Source of the DNA: JAWKWA01 sp041397765
GTDB taxonomy: Bacteria; Pseudomonadota; Alphaproteobacteria; Rhizobiales; Hyphomicrobiaceae
Assembly: GCA_041397765.1 (NCBI GenBank)
Contig: JAWKWA010000002.1
Coordinates: 186,001-250,000, forward strand
Length of the DNA stretch: 64,000 nt
Direction of reading: 5' to 3'
Every line of letters begins with the position of its first letter. The stretch's first letter is position 1. Under the pieces are notes generated by a model that saw nothing but the letters and a program-made list of their open reading frames with translations, searched no databases and had not been told where the DNA came from. Position numbers and translations under genes: made by a program. Of the stretch, positions 1 through 8,018 are shown in pieces.

Positions 1-1965
1 CCCGTCATCGATCCCGATCCGCGGACGCTCAGTCGCTTTGTCATCGACTGCTCGGAACCGGGCTCGGATCTGGTGGTGGCGACGTCGTCGACCGATGCGG
101 ATTTCCGGACACGCATCTGGGCCGATCTGCAGGCGAGGCACAAATTCGAGCTCGGCATCGGCTATTGGGGCGAGCGGCGGCGGATCTACACGGTCGACAA
201 TTTCATCTCGCGCCTTGCGGCCGACGACCGGCGCGACATGCATATCGGGCTCGACCTCTTCCTGCCGGCGGGAACGCCGGTCCGCACGCCGCTCGATGCG
301 ACGGTGATCGACGTGCGGGTGACGGATCTGCCGCAGGACTATGGCGGCTCGGTGCTGCTCGAGCACGAGCCGGCCGAGGGTGTCAGGTTCCGCACGCTGT
401 GGGGGCATCTGTCGCCGGCCTCGTTCGGCACGCTCGCCAAGGGGCAGCGACTGCAGAAAGGCGCGCGCTTCGCGGCGTTCGGCGACTATCACGAGAACGG
501 CGGATGGATCCCGCATCTGCATCTGCAGATCGTGCTGACGGGGGAGGAGGATTCGGGCGCGGTCATCGGTGTCGGCGAGTGGCGCTTCCGCGAATTGTGG
601 GCCGAGCTCTATCCGGACGCATCAACACTTGCCGGCATCGCACCCGAGACCTACCGGCGCGACGGGCGCGCGCCGGCCGAGATCGTCGAGGAGCGCCGGC
701 AGAAGCTCATCGGCAATCTGTCGATAGCCTATCGGGCCGAGCCCTTGAAGATCGTGCGCGGCGAGGATGTCTGGCTCTACGACGATACGGGCCGCGCCTA
801 TCTCGACTGCTTCAACAATGTCGCCCATGTCGGGCATTCGAACCCGCGCGTGGTGGCGGCATTGTCGCGACAGGCGGCGCGGCTCAACACCAACACGCGC
901 TATCTGCACGACCTGATGCTCGACTATGCCGGGCGTCTGACGGCACGGCTCCCCGATCCATTGAGCGTGTGCGTGTTCGTGACATCAGGGAGCGAAGCGA
1001 ACGATCTCGCCGTGCGCATGGCGAAGGCGCATACCGGTCGCCGCGACTTCATGGTGGTCGACTGGGCCTATCACGGTCACAGCGAGACGCTGATCGAGCT
1101 GTCGCCTTACAAGTACAAACGCGCCGGCGGGCAAGGGCGGCCCGAGCATGTGCACGAGATCATGATGCCGGAGGCCTATCGTGCGCCGGACGACTGGCCG
1201 GTGGGGGAGATTGCCACGCGCTATGCGCTGTCGGCCGCGCAGCTCGCGAGCCATCTGGCAGCGGCCGGGCGGCCGCCGGCTGCGCTTGTCATCGAGACGA
1301 TCCTGTCGTGCGGCGGCCAGATATTTCCGCCGGACGGCTACCTCGCGGCCGTCTACGCGGCGGCGCGGAAGGCCGGCGCCATCGTCATCGCCGACGAGGT
1401 CCAGGTCGGCATGGGGCGCACGGGTCGCCATCTCGCTGCCTTCGAGCGGCACGGGGTCGTTCCCGACATCGTCACCTTCGGCAAGCCGATCGGCAATGGG
1501 CATCCGATGGCGGCGCTGGTGACGACGCCGGAAATCGCCGCATCCTTCGACAACGGCATGGAGTTCTTTGCAACCTTCGGCGGCAATCCGGTCTCGTGCG
1601 CGGTCGGCCTTGCCGTGCTCGACGAGATCGAGGGACGCGATCTGATCGGCCATGCGGGGCGCATGGGGCAGCATCTTCTCGAGGGTTTCCGGGGGCTGCA
1701 ATCGCGCTTCCCGGTGATCGGCGAGGTGCGCGGGGAGGGGCTCTTTCTCGGGCTCGATCTCGTCAAGGACCGGACGACGAAGGACCATGACAGCGAAACC
1801 GCCGCGCGCATCTCGTTCAGATGCCGCGAGCTCGGCGTGCTGATCGGCACCGACGGGCCGCACGACAATGTGCTGAAGATGCGCCCGCCGATGACGTTCC
1901 GGCCCGAGCATGCGGACATGCTGTTGTCGGTGCTCGGCCGGGCGTTCGAGGATGTCTGCGGATGA
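1..1965 (+). CDS. M23 peptidase / class III aminotransferase-fold phospho-lyase fusion (5' end outside window)
   Basis: The reading frame is open from the first base, so the N-terminus is missing; 654 residues are visible. Two domains can be seen. The first is a LytM/M23 metallopeptidase-like fold with zinc-ligand motifs HIGLD (visible residues 81-85) and HLH (172-174). The second, from about residue 225, is a class III PLP aminotransferase fold with an IADEVQVG motif (Asp about 465) and the PLP lysine in TFGKPIGNG (Lys 495). Proteins of this architecture usually carry an APH/hydroxylysine-kinase-like domain in front, and the aminotransferase part resembles the ethanolamine-phosphate / phosphohydroxylysine phospho-lyases. 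The inferred role is phosphorylation and elimination of an amino alcohol. The job of the peptidase domain is unknown. The missing kinase domain is an assumption. Confidence 0.85.
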   Translation, partial: PVIDPDPRTLSRFVIDCSEPGSDLVVATSSTDADFRTRIWADLQARHKFELGIGYWGERRRIYTVDNFISRLAADDRRDMHIGLDLFLPAGTPVRTPLDATVIDVRVTDLPQDYGGSVLLEHEPAEGVRFRTLWGHLSPASFGTLAKGQRLQKGARFAAFGDYHENGGWIPHLHLQIVLTGEEDSGAVIGVGEWRFRELWAELYPDASTLAGIAPETYRRDGRAPAEIVEERRQKLIGNLSIAYRAEPLKIVRGEDVWLYDDTGRAYLDCFNNVAHVGHSNPRVVAALSRQAARLNTNTRYLHDLMLDYAGRLTARLPDPLSVCVFVTSGSEANDLAVRMAKAHTGRRDFMVVDWAYHGHSETLIELSPYKYKRAGGQGRPEHVHEIMMPEAYRAPDDWPVGEIATRYALSAAQLASHLAAAGRPPAALVIETILSCGGQIFPPDGYLAAVYAAARKAGAIVIADEVQVGMGRTGRHLAAFERHGVVPDIVTFGKPIGNGHPMAALVTTPEIAASFDNGMEFFATFGGNPVSCAVGLAVLDEIEGRDLIGHAGRMGQHLLEGFRGLQSRFPVIGEVRGEGLFLGLDLVKDRTTKDHDSETAARISFRCRELGVLIGTDGPHDNVLKMRPPMTFRPEHADMLLSVLGRAFEDVCG

Positions 1966-1972
1966 GCGCGGC

Positions 1973-2527
1973 TCAGCGCGGCATCAATCCCCAGAATAGG
2001 GCATAGAAGGCCGCCCAGGCAGCAAGGGTGACGAGAACGAGACGGCCGGGTGCGAGGCGTGCCGGAAGCAGGGCGCGGAGCGCGGCGGCGACAAGGATCG
2101 CAATCGAGAAGCGGGCGAAGCGGGCCGGCACGGTGACGGCCGCGAGGACGAGCGGGTCGATCCCGGCCGGGCCGGCGCCAGCGGCATAGAGCTTGTAGGG
2201 CCGGCCCGTCACCGAGCCCTGAAGCAGGGCGAACGGCCAATCAGGTGCATGCATCGCCGCGGTCGTCTCGGCGATCATGGCGGGCGAAATGGCCGGGGTC
2301 ATGTCGAGGAGTTGGGCGACCGCCTCGGGGAAGGCGGCCGAGAGCCGCAGCATGACGAGACCGCCGGCGGCGGCCGACAGGGCTGCCGCGATGGCCGCGA
2401 CAAAGGCGAGGCGCGGGCCGAACCTTACCGTCACGATGGTCAGCCAGACATCCGGCACGACGAAAAACACCGTCGCCTCGGCGAAGCCCCAAAGCGCGGC
2501 GAATGCGATCGCGACGACGCCCGTCAA
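1973..2527 (-). CDS. Small integral membrane protein, function unknown
   Basis: A 184-residue hydrophobic protein with about four to five predicted membrane segments (around residues 1-20, 32-60, 125-150 and 160-182). I do not recognise the family; a loose resemblance to DedA/VTT-type proteins is possible but not supported by a motif. It begins with TTG overlapping the obgE stop (TTGA), so it is probably translationally coupled as the last gene of a GNAT-obgE-membrane protein operon. No strong Shine-Dalgarno is needed in such coupling. The 3' end is 8 bp from the convergent upstream gene. Confidence 0.6.
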   Translation of the reverse strand: MTGVVAIAFAALWGFAEATVFFVVPDVWLTIVTVRFGPRLAFVAAIAAALSAAAGGLVMLRLSAAFPEAVAQLLDMTPAISPAMIAETTAAMHAPDWPFALLQGSVTGRPYKLYAAGAGPAGIDPLVLAAVTVPARFARFSIAILVAAALRALLPARLAPGRLVLVTLAAWAAFYALFWGLMPR

Positions 2528-3558
2528 GGCGTCCAGCCGCCTTCGGCGTCCTTGTCCTCGCTCTCGTCGTCGCGGCGGCTGATTTCGCGGGCGAGACGGA
2601 AGAGCACGTCGGATCGGCCGGTGCCGGAAACGGCGGACAGGAGGATCGGCTTGCGGCGTGCCGCCTTGTGCAGCAGCGCGGCCTTCTCAGCCGCTTCCTC
2701 CGGCGGCACCGTATCGCATTTCGACAGGGCCACGACCTCGCGCTTGCTGCCGAGATCGGCGCCATAGGCCTTCAGCTCGCGGCGGATGGTGCGGTAGGCG
2801 GCGACCACGTCCGCCTCGTTGACGTCGACGAGATGGAGCAGCACGCGGCAGCGCTCGATATGGCCGAGGAACCTGTCACCGATGCCGGCGCCCTCGTGCG
2901 CGCCCTCGATGAGGCCGGGAATGTCGGCGAGCACGAAGTCGACCTCTCCGGCCTTCACGACCCCCAGATTGGGATGGAGCGTGGTGAAGGGATAGTCGGC
3001 GATCTTGGGTCGCGCGGCGCTGACCGAGGCGAGGAATGTCGATTTGCCGGCGTTCGGCAGGCCGATGATGCCGGCATCGGCGATCAGCTTCAGGCGCAGC
3101 CAGATGGTCATCTGCTCGCCGGGGAGGCCTGGATTGGCACGGCGCGGCGCCTGATTGGTCGCCGACTTGAAATGAGCGTTGCCAAAGCCGCCATTGCCGC
3201 CGCGGGCGAGCACCACGCGCTCGCCCGGATGAACGAGATCGGCGATCAGCGTCTCGTTGTCCTCGGCGAAGATCTGCGTGCCGGGCGGGACCTTCAGCGT
3301 GATGTCGTCGCCATTGGCGCCGGCGCGGTTGCGACCCATGCCGTGCATGCCCTTGCCGGCCTTGAAATGCTGCTGATAGCGGTAGTCGATCAGGGTGTTG
3401 AGATTGGCGACGCATTCGGCGAGCACATCGCCGCCGCGGCCGCCGTCGCCACCGTCGGGGCCGCCGAACTCGATGAACTTCTCGCGCCGGAACGACAGGG
3501 AGCCGGCTCCGCCGTCGCCCGCGAAAATGTAGACCTTGGCCTGGTCGAGGAACTTCAT
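2524..3558 (-). CDS. obgE: GTPase Obg (CgtA), ribosome assembly factor
   Basis: A 344-residue Obg-family GTPase. The glycine-rich Obg fold occupies about residues 1-158 (GDGGAGSLSFRREKF near the start), followed by a G domain with P-loop GLPNAGKST (about 165-173), switch I with YPFTTL, G3 DIPGLIEGAHEG and a C-terminal SKCD-type G4 motif. Obg proteins associate with the 50S subunit and link GTP levels to ribosome maturation and replication control. The ATG at 3558 overlaps the stop of the upstream acetyltransferase (ATGA), so the two are co-transcribed. Proximity to rplU-rpmA is the usual bacterial arrangement. Only a short tail follows the G domain, as is usual in alphaproteobacteria. Confidence 0.97.
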   Translation of the reverse strand: MKFLDQAKVYIFAGDGGAGSLSFRREKFIEFGGPDGGDGGRGGDVLAECVANLNTLIDYRYQQHFKAGKGMHGMGRNRAGANGDDITLKVPPGTQIFAEDNETLIADLVHPGERVVLARGGNGGFGNAHFKSATNQAPRRANPGLPGEQMTIWLRLKLIADAGIIGLPNAGKSTFLASVSAARPKIADYPFTTLHPNLGVVKAGEVDFVLADIPGLIEGAHEGAGIGDRFLGHIERCRVLLHLVDVNEADVVAAYRTIRRELKAYGADLGSKREVVALSKCDTVPPEEAAEKAALLHKAARRKPILLSAVSGTGRSDVLFRLAREISRRDDESEDKDAEGGWTP

Positions 3559-4093
3559 CGCTCGGTCGCTTCGTAGCCGGCCCGCGTCAGGCGGAACATT
3601 GCGCACTCGACCTGCGCGCCGCGGGCCACCGAGTAGATAGGCTTTCGACCGTCCGGTTGGAAGCCCAGTCTGGCGATGACGCGTGCCGAGCGGGAATTGT
3701 CGGCGAAATGGCCGCACTCGATCTCGTCGACGCCGAGCTCGGCAAAGGCATGCTCGACGACGGCGGCGGCGGCCTCGGGGCATAGCCCTGGCCCCAGAAG
3801 GGACGGCCCAACCAATAGCCGAGCTCGGCGATGGCCATGGTGCCGCCCTGACCTCGCGGGTGCAGGCCGACGCAGCCCATGAAACGGTCCGCCTCGGTGA
3901 TCGCAGCCACGAAGCCTTCCCGGTCGGCCGTGACCGACGCCAGATAGGCGGTGGCATCGCCGAGGCCATAGGGAAAAGGCATGCGCGACGTCATCCGGGC
4001 AACGCCTGGATCATTGGCGAGAACGGCGAGGGGCCGGACGTCGGTGGGGCGTAGCGGGCGCAGAACGAGGCGCCTCGTTGAGATGGTAGTCAT
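3555..4093 (-). pseudogene. GNAT acetyltransferase, frameshifted (RimJ/RimL type)
   Basis: The N-terminal half (from ATG at 4093: MTTISTRRLVLRPL, a RimJ/RimL-type opening) reads in one frame up to the acetyl-CoA loop (ending GQGYA), and the C-terminal half (EAAAAVVEHAF, then NSRSARVIARLGF) continues in another frame to the stop at 3555. Removing one base in the G run at 3777-3780 (plus strand) restores a single frame of about 178 residues with a complete GNAT fold. Obg operons in alphaproteobacteria often carry such an acetyltransferase just before obgE. It is either a real 1-bp insertion or a homopolymer sequencing error; the otherwise intact sequence and intact downstream overlap favour a recent event or an error. 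Confidence 0.75.
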
Positions 4094-4136
4094 GAGCCGG
4101 ACCGTGAGGAGCATGCCCATGGGCGGGGCGCGGGCA

Positions 4137-4154
4137 ATTGAACGATCGTTCAAT
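4137..4154. promoter_or_regulatory. 18-bp perfect palindrome, TetR-type operator candidate
   Basis: ATTGAACGATCGTTCAAT reads identically on both strands and lies 44 bp upstream of the acetyltransferase-obgE start. The core TGAACGATCGTTCA resembles operators of many TetR-family repressors. No TetR gene is present in the window, so the regulator would have to be elsewhere. The rest of the 4094-4388 gap holds only the rpmA terminator. Confidence 0.45.
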
Positions 4155-4324
4155 CTGCGCACACATCGTCGCCCTGACCTGCAAAGTCAAGAGGCCCGGG
4201 GCTCGCACATCAATTTCATCGAAGTTGATTAAGAACAGAGTGTCAGAAAATTCCATACATTTGCAAATATACAACCAGAAGTAGCAAATCGTGAGGCAAG
4301 CATGATGCCTGCGCTCCCGAACAG

Positions 4325-4355
4325 AAAAAGGGGAAGGCGCAGTTGCGCCTCCCCC
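4325..4355 (-). terminator. Intrinsic terminator of rplU-rpmA
   Basis: On the minus strand a GC-rich stem (GGGAGGCGCA / TGCGCCTTCCCC with a short loop) is followed by TTTTTCT. It lies about 35 bp downstream of the rpmA stop and so ends the rplU-rpmA transcript. Confidence 0.82.
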
Positions 4356-4388
4356 TCGACTTGATAGCCTGCCGGTAGACGCCGGTGA

Positions 4389-4658
4389 CTACTCCGCCGC
4401 GGCCTTCAGGGCGACGACGTTGATGAAAGTGCGGCCGTTGCGCTTGGTGGCGAACTCGACCCGGCCCTCGCGCTCGGCGAAGATCGTGTGGTCGGTGCCC
4501 ATGCCGACGCCGACACCCGGATGCCACTTGGTGCCGCGCTGGCGGACGATGATGTTGCCGGGAATGACGTGCTCGCCGCCGTATTTCTTGACGCCGAGGC
4601 GCCGGCCGTCCGAGTCGCGGCCGTTGCGAGACGAGCCGCCTGCCTTTTTGTGAGCCAT
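4389..4658 (-). CDS. rpmA: 50S ribosomal protein L27
   Basis: An 89-residue protein with the unmistakable L27 start MAHKKAGGSSRNGRDS and the core GVKKYGGEHVIPGNIIVRQRG. L27 sits at the peptidyl-transferase centre of the large subunit with its N-terminal tail near the P-site tRNA. The tail starts directly at Met-Ala-His-Lys, with no cleavable Firmicutes-type prepeptide. It follows rplU by 106 bp in the same operon and is followed by a clear terminator. Confidence 0.98.
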   Translation of the reverse strand: MAHKKAGGSSRNGRDSDGRRLGVKKYGGEHVIPGNIIVRQRGTKWHPGVGVGMGTDHTIFAEREGRVEFATKRNGRTFINVVALKAAAE

Positions 4659-4764
4659 GGTCCTGGTCCTCGATGCTCGGGGCCGGTCAGCGGCCCAATC
4701 GTGATCTCAAATGTCTGCTCGCCTGCGGGGCGACCGGCCGGCCGCAAATCCGGAGGGGGCGATT

Positions 4765-5436
4765 TCAGTTCTTCGCTGCGGCCTTGCGGGCGGCGGCGGC
4801 CTCCTGGTCGACCTTGGCGCGCGGCGGCTTGCCGTCCATCAGCTCGCGCGCCTGCTCGACCCATTCCTCGCGGCGGATGCGGCCCTTGAAGGCGAGCGAC
4901 TTCTCGACGTTCTCGATGTCGGCATCGGTGAACGCGGCGATCTGCCAATAGTGGAAGATGCCGGCGCTCTTCAGCCGCTCATTGATCTTCTTACCGACGC
5001 CGCTGATCAGCGACAGGTCGTCGGCGCGGCCGTCGGGCGACTTCAGCGTCGCAAAGGCGCGGCCGCCGGCCGGCGCACCGAGCACGGTCTTGGGGGCGCC
5101 CTTCTTCATCTGAGGCCGGGCGCCGCCGGTCAGGATGTCGGTGATGCGGACGACCGTCAGGTCCTGGCGATGACCCTTCTTGCGGCGGTAGTTGTGCCGG
5201 CGCCGCTTCTTGAAGATGATCACCTTGTCGCCGCGGGTCTGCTCGACCACCTCGCCGGCGACGGTCGCACCGGCGACCAGCGGCTTGCCGACCTCGAGCG
5301 TGCCGTCGCCGCCGAGCATCAGCACCTCGGTGAAGGCGATGGTGTCGCCGGCATTGCCGTCGAGCTTCTCGATCTCGATGATATCGTCTTTGGCGACGCG
5401 GTATTGCTTGCCGCCGGTCTTGATGACTGCGTACAT
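4765..5436 (-). CDS. rplU: 50S ribosomal protein L21, long alphaproteobacterial form
   Basis: The first about 105 residues are canonical L21 (MYAVIKTGGKQYRV, then FKKRRRHNYRRKKGHRQ, which binds 23S rRNA). The protein then continues for more than 100 residues with a linker and a helical C-terminal domain (LSLISGVGKKINERLKSAG, about residues 145-205) resembling helix-hairpin-helix domains found appended to L21 and other proteins in alphaproteobacteria, and an Ala/Lys-rich tail. Total length is 223 residues against about 103 in Escherichia coli. The ATG at 5436 is fixed by the L21 N-terminus. It is the first gene of rplU-rpmA. A small GC stem (GCGCC/GGCGC) lies about 30 bp upstream in the leader and might be structural. 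Confidence 0.96.
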   Translation of the reverse strand: MYAVIKTGGKQYRVAKDDIIEIEKLDGNAGDTIAFTEVLMLGGDGTLEVGKPLVAGATVAGEVVEQTRGDKVIIFKKRRRHNYRRKKGHRQDLTVVRITDILTGGARPQMKKGAPKTVLGAPAGGRAFATLKSPDGRADDLSLISGVGKKINERLKSAGIFHYWQIAAFTDADIENVEKSLAFKGRIRREEWVEQARELMDGKPPRAKVDQEAAAARKAAAKN

Positions 5437-5737
5437 CTCGTCATTCCCTGATCGTTCTGCCGCGCCCTGTGGCGCCGCGGAGCCATGTCCGCGGACTTGT
5501 GAGAGCTGGTCTGGCCAGCCGGAGCCTCGGGCAGCGTCATTAGCGCAGGGACGATGCGTCCCCGCGGGTCGCAAGGATTTACATGGAAACGGGGGGGCGC
5601 GTCAAACGAAAGCCGCCGGAGCGGCGGTTCATCGGCGGGCGCGCGGGCGGGGCCGTCGGTCGGCGGGGGTGGGCATCGAAGCGTCGCCGGGGCCGGGCGG
5701 TCATTCCGTCGCAGCGCTCGGCTCAGCGCGAATTGAC

Positions 5738-5895
5738 GCCGATCAAAGCGGCATCGGCACCTATGGGCGATAAGGGGTGTGACATCGTTAGTCCACCGGC
5801 AACGGTGGGCCGGGTCCGAGGTCGCCCGGATGCCGATCGACCTCATCCCTCCTGGCTCCTGGCCGCCGATCACACGACCGGCGGCCTTTTTCTTT
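5738..5895 (+). ncRNA. Candidate structured RNA or leader upstream of dapF
   Basis: The gene-free stretch 5437-6055 holds four successive plus-strand hairpins: GCCGAT/ATCGGC (5738-5758), CCACCG-GCAA-CGGTGG with a GNRA tetraloop (5793-5808), GAGGTCG/CGACCTC (5818-5844), and a terminator stem with a T run (5861-5895). The GNRA loop exists only when read on the plus strand, which agrees with the terminator polarity. No protein-coding gene lies upstream on this strand, so either a small RNA ends here or it is an attenuated leader of dapF (start 160 bp downstream). A TTGACG at 5733 could be a -35 but no convincing -10 follows. I do not recognise an Rfam family. Confidence 0.4.
5861..5895 (+). terminator. 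Intrinsic terminator, plus strand
   Basis: An 8-bp stem GGCCGCCG/CGGCGGCC with a 10-nt loop is followed by TTTTTCTTT. It ends whatever is transcribed from the candidate RNA region; the minus strand of this hairpin has no T run. Confidence 0.65.
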
Positions 5896-6055
5896 GGCAG
5901 GGGGCGTTTGCGCACCCCAGCCGGGCCCGAAAGTTCCTTGTGGTCGGCGCAGACGTCGGCATCGAAGCCTTGCGGCGGCCCAGTTGTCGATCACGGCCCA
6001 ATTCGGGCAACTGGGCGCTATCGGCGACTCGGGCGAGGCTGCTATAGATCGGCGC

Positions 6056-6910
6056 ATGAGCAGCAGCGGCACCCCCTATGCGAAGATGAACGGGATCGGC
6101 AACGAGATCCTCGTGGTCGACCTGCGGGCCGGCAACGGCGCCATGACGGGCGAGGCCGCGCGCGCGCTGGCCGCTCGGCCGGCGACCAAGTTCGACCAGT
6201 TGATGGCGCTGATGCCGCCACGCACGCCCGGCACGGCGAGCTTCGTGCGGATCTACAACGCGGACGGCTCGGAGGCGGGCGCCTGCGGCAACGGCACGCG
6301 CTGCGTCGGCGACTACCTGACGCGCGAAACGGGCGGCTCGGACCTGCTTGTCGAGACGGTGGCCGGGGTGCTCAGCGTCGTGAAGGCGGGCGAGCATTTG
6401 TTCAGCGTCGATATGGGGCGGCCGCGGTTGAAGTGGGACGAGATCCCGCTCGCCGAGCCCTTCCACGACACCCGCATGGTCGAGTTGCAGATCGGGCCGA
6501 TCGACAATCCGGTGCTGCATTCGCCCTCGGTCGCCAATATGGGCAATCCGCATTGCGTGTTCTGGGTCGACGATGTGGAGGCGCATGATCTCGGCCGGAT
6601 CGGGCCGTTCCTCGAGAATCATCCGCTGTTTCCCGAGCAGGCGAACATCTCGCTCGCCGAGGTGACCGGCGAGAACGCGCTCAAGCTGCGGACCTGGGAG
6701 CGCGGCGTCGGGCTGACCAAAGCCTGCGGTTCGGCGGCCTGCGCGGCGGCGGTGTCGGCGGCGCGCAAGGGGCTGACCGGGCGGACCGTGTCGGTGGCGC
6801 TGCCAGGCGGGACGCTCGTCATCGACTGGCGGGCCGACGACCATGTGGTGATGACGGGGCCGTGCGCCTTCGAGCACGAGGGGACGCTCGATCTGGGCGC
6901 GCTCGTCTGA
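6056..6910 (+). CDS. dapF: Diaminopimelate epimerase
   Basis: A 284-residue DapF that interconverts LL- and meso-diaminopimelate in lysine and peptidoglycan synthesis. Both catalytic cysteines are present: Cys77 in ACGNGTRC and Cys224 in ACGSAACAA. The substrate-binding stretches NADGSEAGAC and SVANMGNPHCV are intact. The ATG at 6056 gives the family's MSSSGTPYAKMNGIGNE start. No clear Shine-Dalgarno precedes it, and a TATAGAT sits 7 bp before the ATG, so a leaderless transcript is possible though no -35 is obvious. It precedes mtaB and ftsY, a common alphaproteobacterial order, here interrupted by one opposite-strand gene. Confidence 0.97.
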   Translation: MSSSGTPYAKMNGIGNEILVVDLRAGNGAMTGEAARALAARPATKFDQLMALMPPRTPGTASFVRIYNADGSEAGACGNGTRCVGDYLTRETGGSDLLVETVAGVLSVVKAGEHLFSVDMGRPRLKWDEIPLAEPFHDTRMVELQIGPIDNPVLHSPSVANMGNPHCVFWVDDVEAHDLGRIGPFLENHPLFPEQANISLAEVTGENALKLRTWERGVGLTKACGSAACAAAVSAARKGLTGRTVSVALPGGTLVIDWRADDHVVMTGPCAFEHEGTLDLGALV

Positions 6911-6938
6911 GCACAAGGGCCGCAAGTCCTGTCGAAAA

Positions 6939-7631
6939 TCAGCGGGATGGCGGTCGCCGACCGACCAGCTTCGGCAGGATGGCCGTGGCGAAGAGCTGCC
7001 ACGGGCCGTCGCGGCGATCACGCTCCACCACCACATATTCGGGCGTCTGGACGAGGTAGAACTCGCCGACCGGGGTCACGTCCGTCACATTGAACGACAT
7101 GGTGACGGCATCGCCGCGGGACACTTCGCCCTCGGTGAAGCGGATCCGGTCATAGGGTTCGATGCGCTCCAGCACGTCGAGGAAGCGATCGGCTTCGATC
7201 GGCCGTTCCTTCATGGTGTGGAGCTGGTCGAAGGATAGACCATCGCCATAGACGCTCGGCTGGCCGATGTGCTCCTGAAGCTCCAGATTGAACGAGGCCC
7301 AGCTCTGGCGCGTGGCATTGCGGACGACCTTGACGAGCGAGCGGCTGAACATCGTGGTCATGGAGGTGGTGGCGTCGACGGCAAGATCGGTGCGGCGGAT
7401 GGTGAGCACGACCGGGCCATCGGCGAAAATGCGCTCGGTAATGACGATGGGATCGGTCACCGAGCCGCTACCGGAGGCGCCGAGCAGTTCGAAGCCGCCG
7501 CGCTCGTCGGAGAAGACGAGGCCGCCCGCCTCGAAGGTCGCGGCGGATGCCGCAATGGGCGGCGCGACCGCGAGGACTATGGCGGCAGCGAACCGCCGGG
7601 GGAGACATCGCCATTGGTGATTGCGACGCAT
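6939..7631 (-). CDS. Secreted or periplasmic protein of unknown function
   Basis: A 230-residue protein with a typical Sec signal peptide: a basic start (MRRNHQWRCLPRR), a hydrophobic core (AAAIVLAVAPPIA) and a likely cleavage after ASA (about residue 31). The mature part is mixed alpha/beta with no cysteines and no motif I recognise. The ATG at 7631 was chosen because it gives the signal peptide directly; longer in-frame starts would bury it. It is convergent with dapF and divergent from mtaB, splitting the usual dapF-mtaB pair. Confidence 0.6.
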   Translation of the reverse strand: MRRNHQWRCLPRRFAAAIVLAVAPPIAASAATFEAGGLVFSDERGGFELLGASGSGSVTDPIVITERIFADGPVVLTIRRTDLAVDATTSMTTMFSRSLVKVVRNATRQSWASFNLELQEHIGQPSVYGDGLSFDQLHTMKERPIEADRFLDVLERIEPYDRIRFTEGEVSRGDAVTMSFNVTDVTPVGEFYLVQTPEYVVVERDRRDGPWQLFATAILPKLVGRRPPSR

Positions 7632-8018
7632 GGCAGACCGCTCCGGTAGCACGCCGGCCGACGCTGCGGGCACATGCGCGAGGTCGCCCGTGGCCATTCT
7701 GCCGCTCACCCGAAAGCTAGCATGAGGCTTGCGGCGGGCGCGACGGGGGCCTGCGGCCCTGCACGATCACAGAGTCGCGAGCAGCCGGGGGCGAATGGCC
7801 GCGAAGGAACGTCCGTCGCAGTCCGATTCGCCTTGCCATTGCGGGCGGAAAGCGGGCATTGAACGGCGATGCCGCAGGTTGCGCCTCGACGCCCGCTCGG
7901 CGGCTCCCCATATAGAGGGACGGAACGGGGCGGAGAGTGTCGCCGGCCCGAACGGGCGGGTGTGACAGAGGGCGCGGCGCCTCAGCCATCATTCGTCCAG
8001 GGAGCCGACGGCAAGATC
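7632..8018. other. Divergent intergenic region, 387 bp
   Basis: It contains the outward promoters of the secreted protein gene and mtaB. I see no convincing promoter hexamers, no RNA gene and no repeat here. A GGAG about 15 nt before the mtaB ATG is the only recognisable element. Confidence 0.5.
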
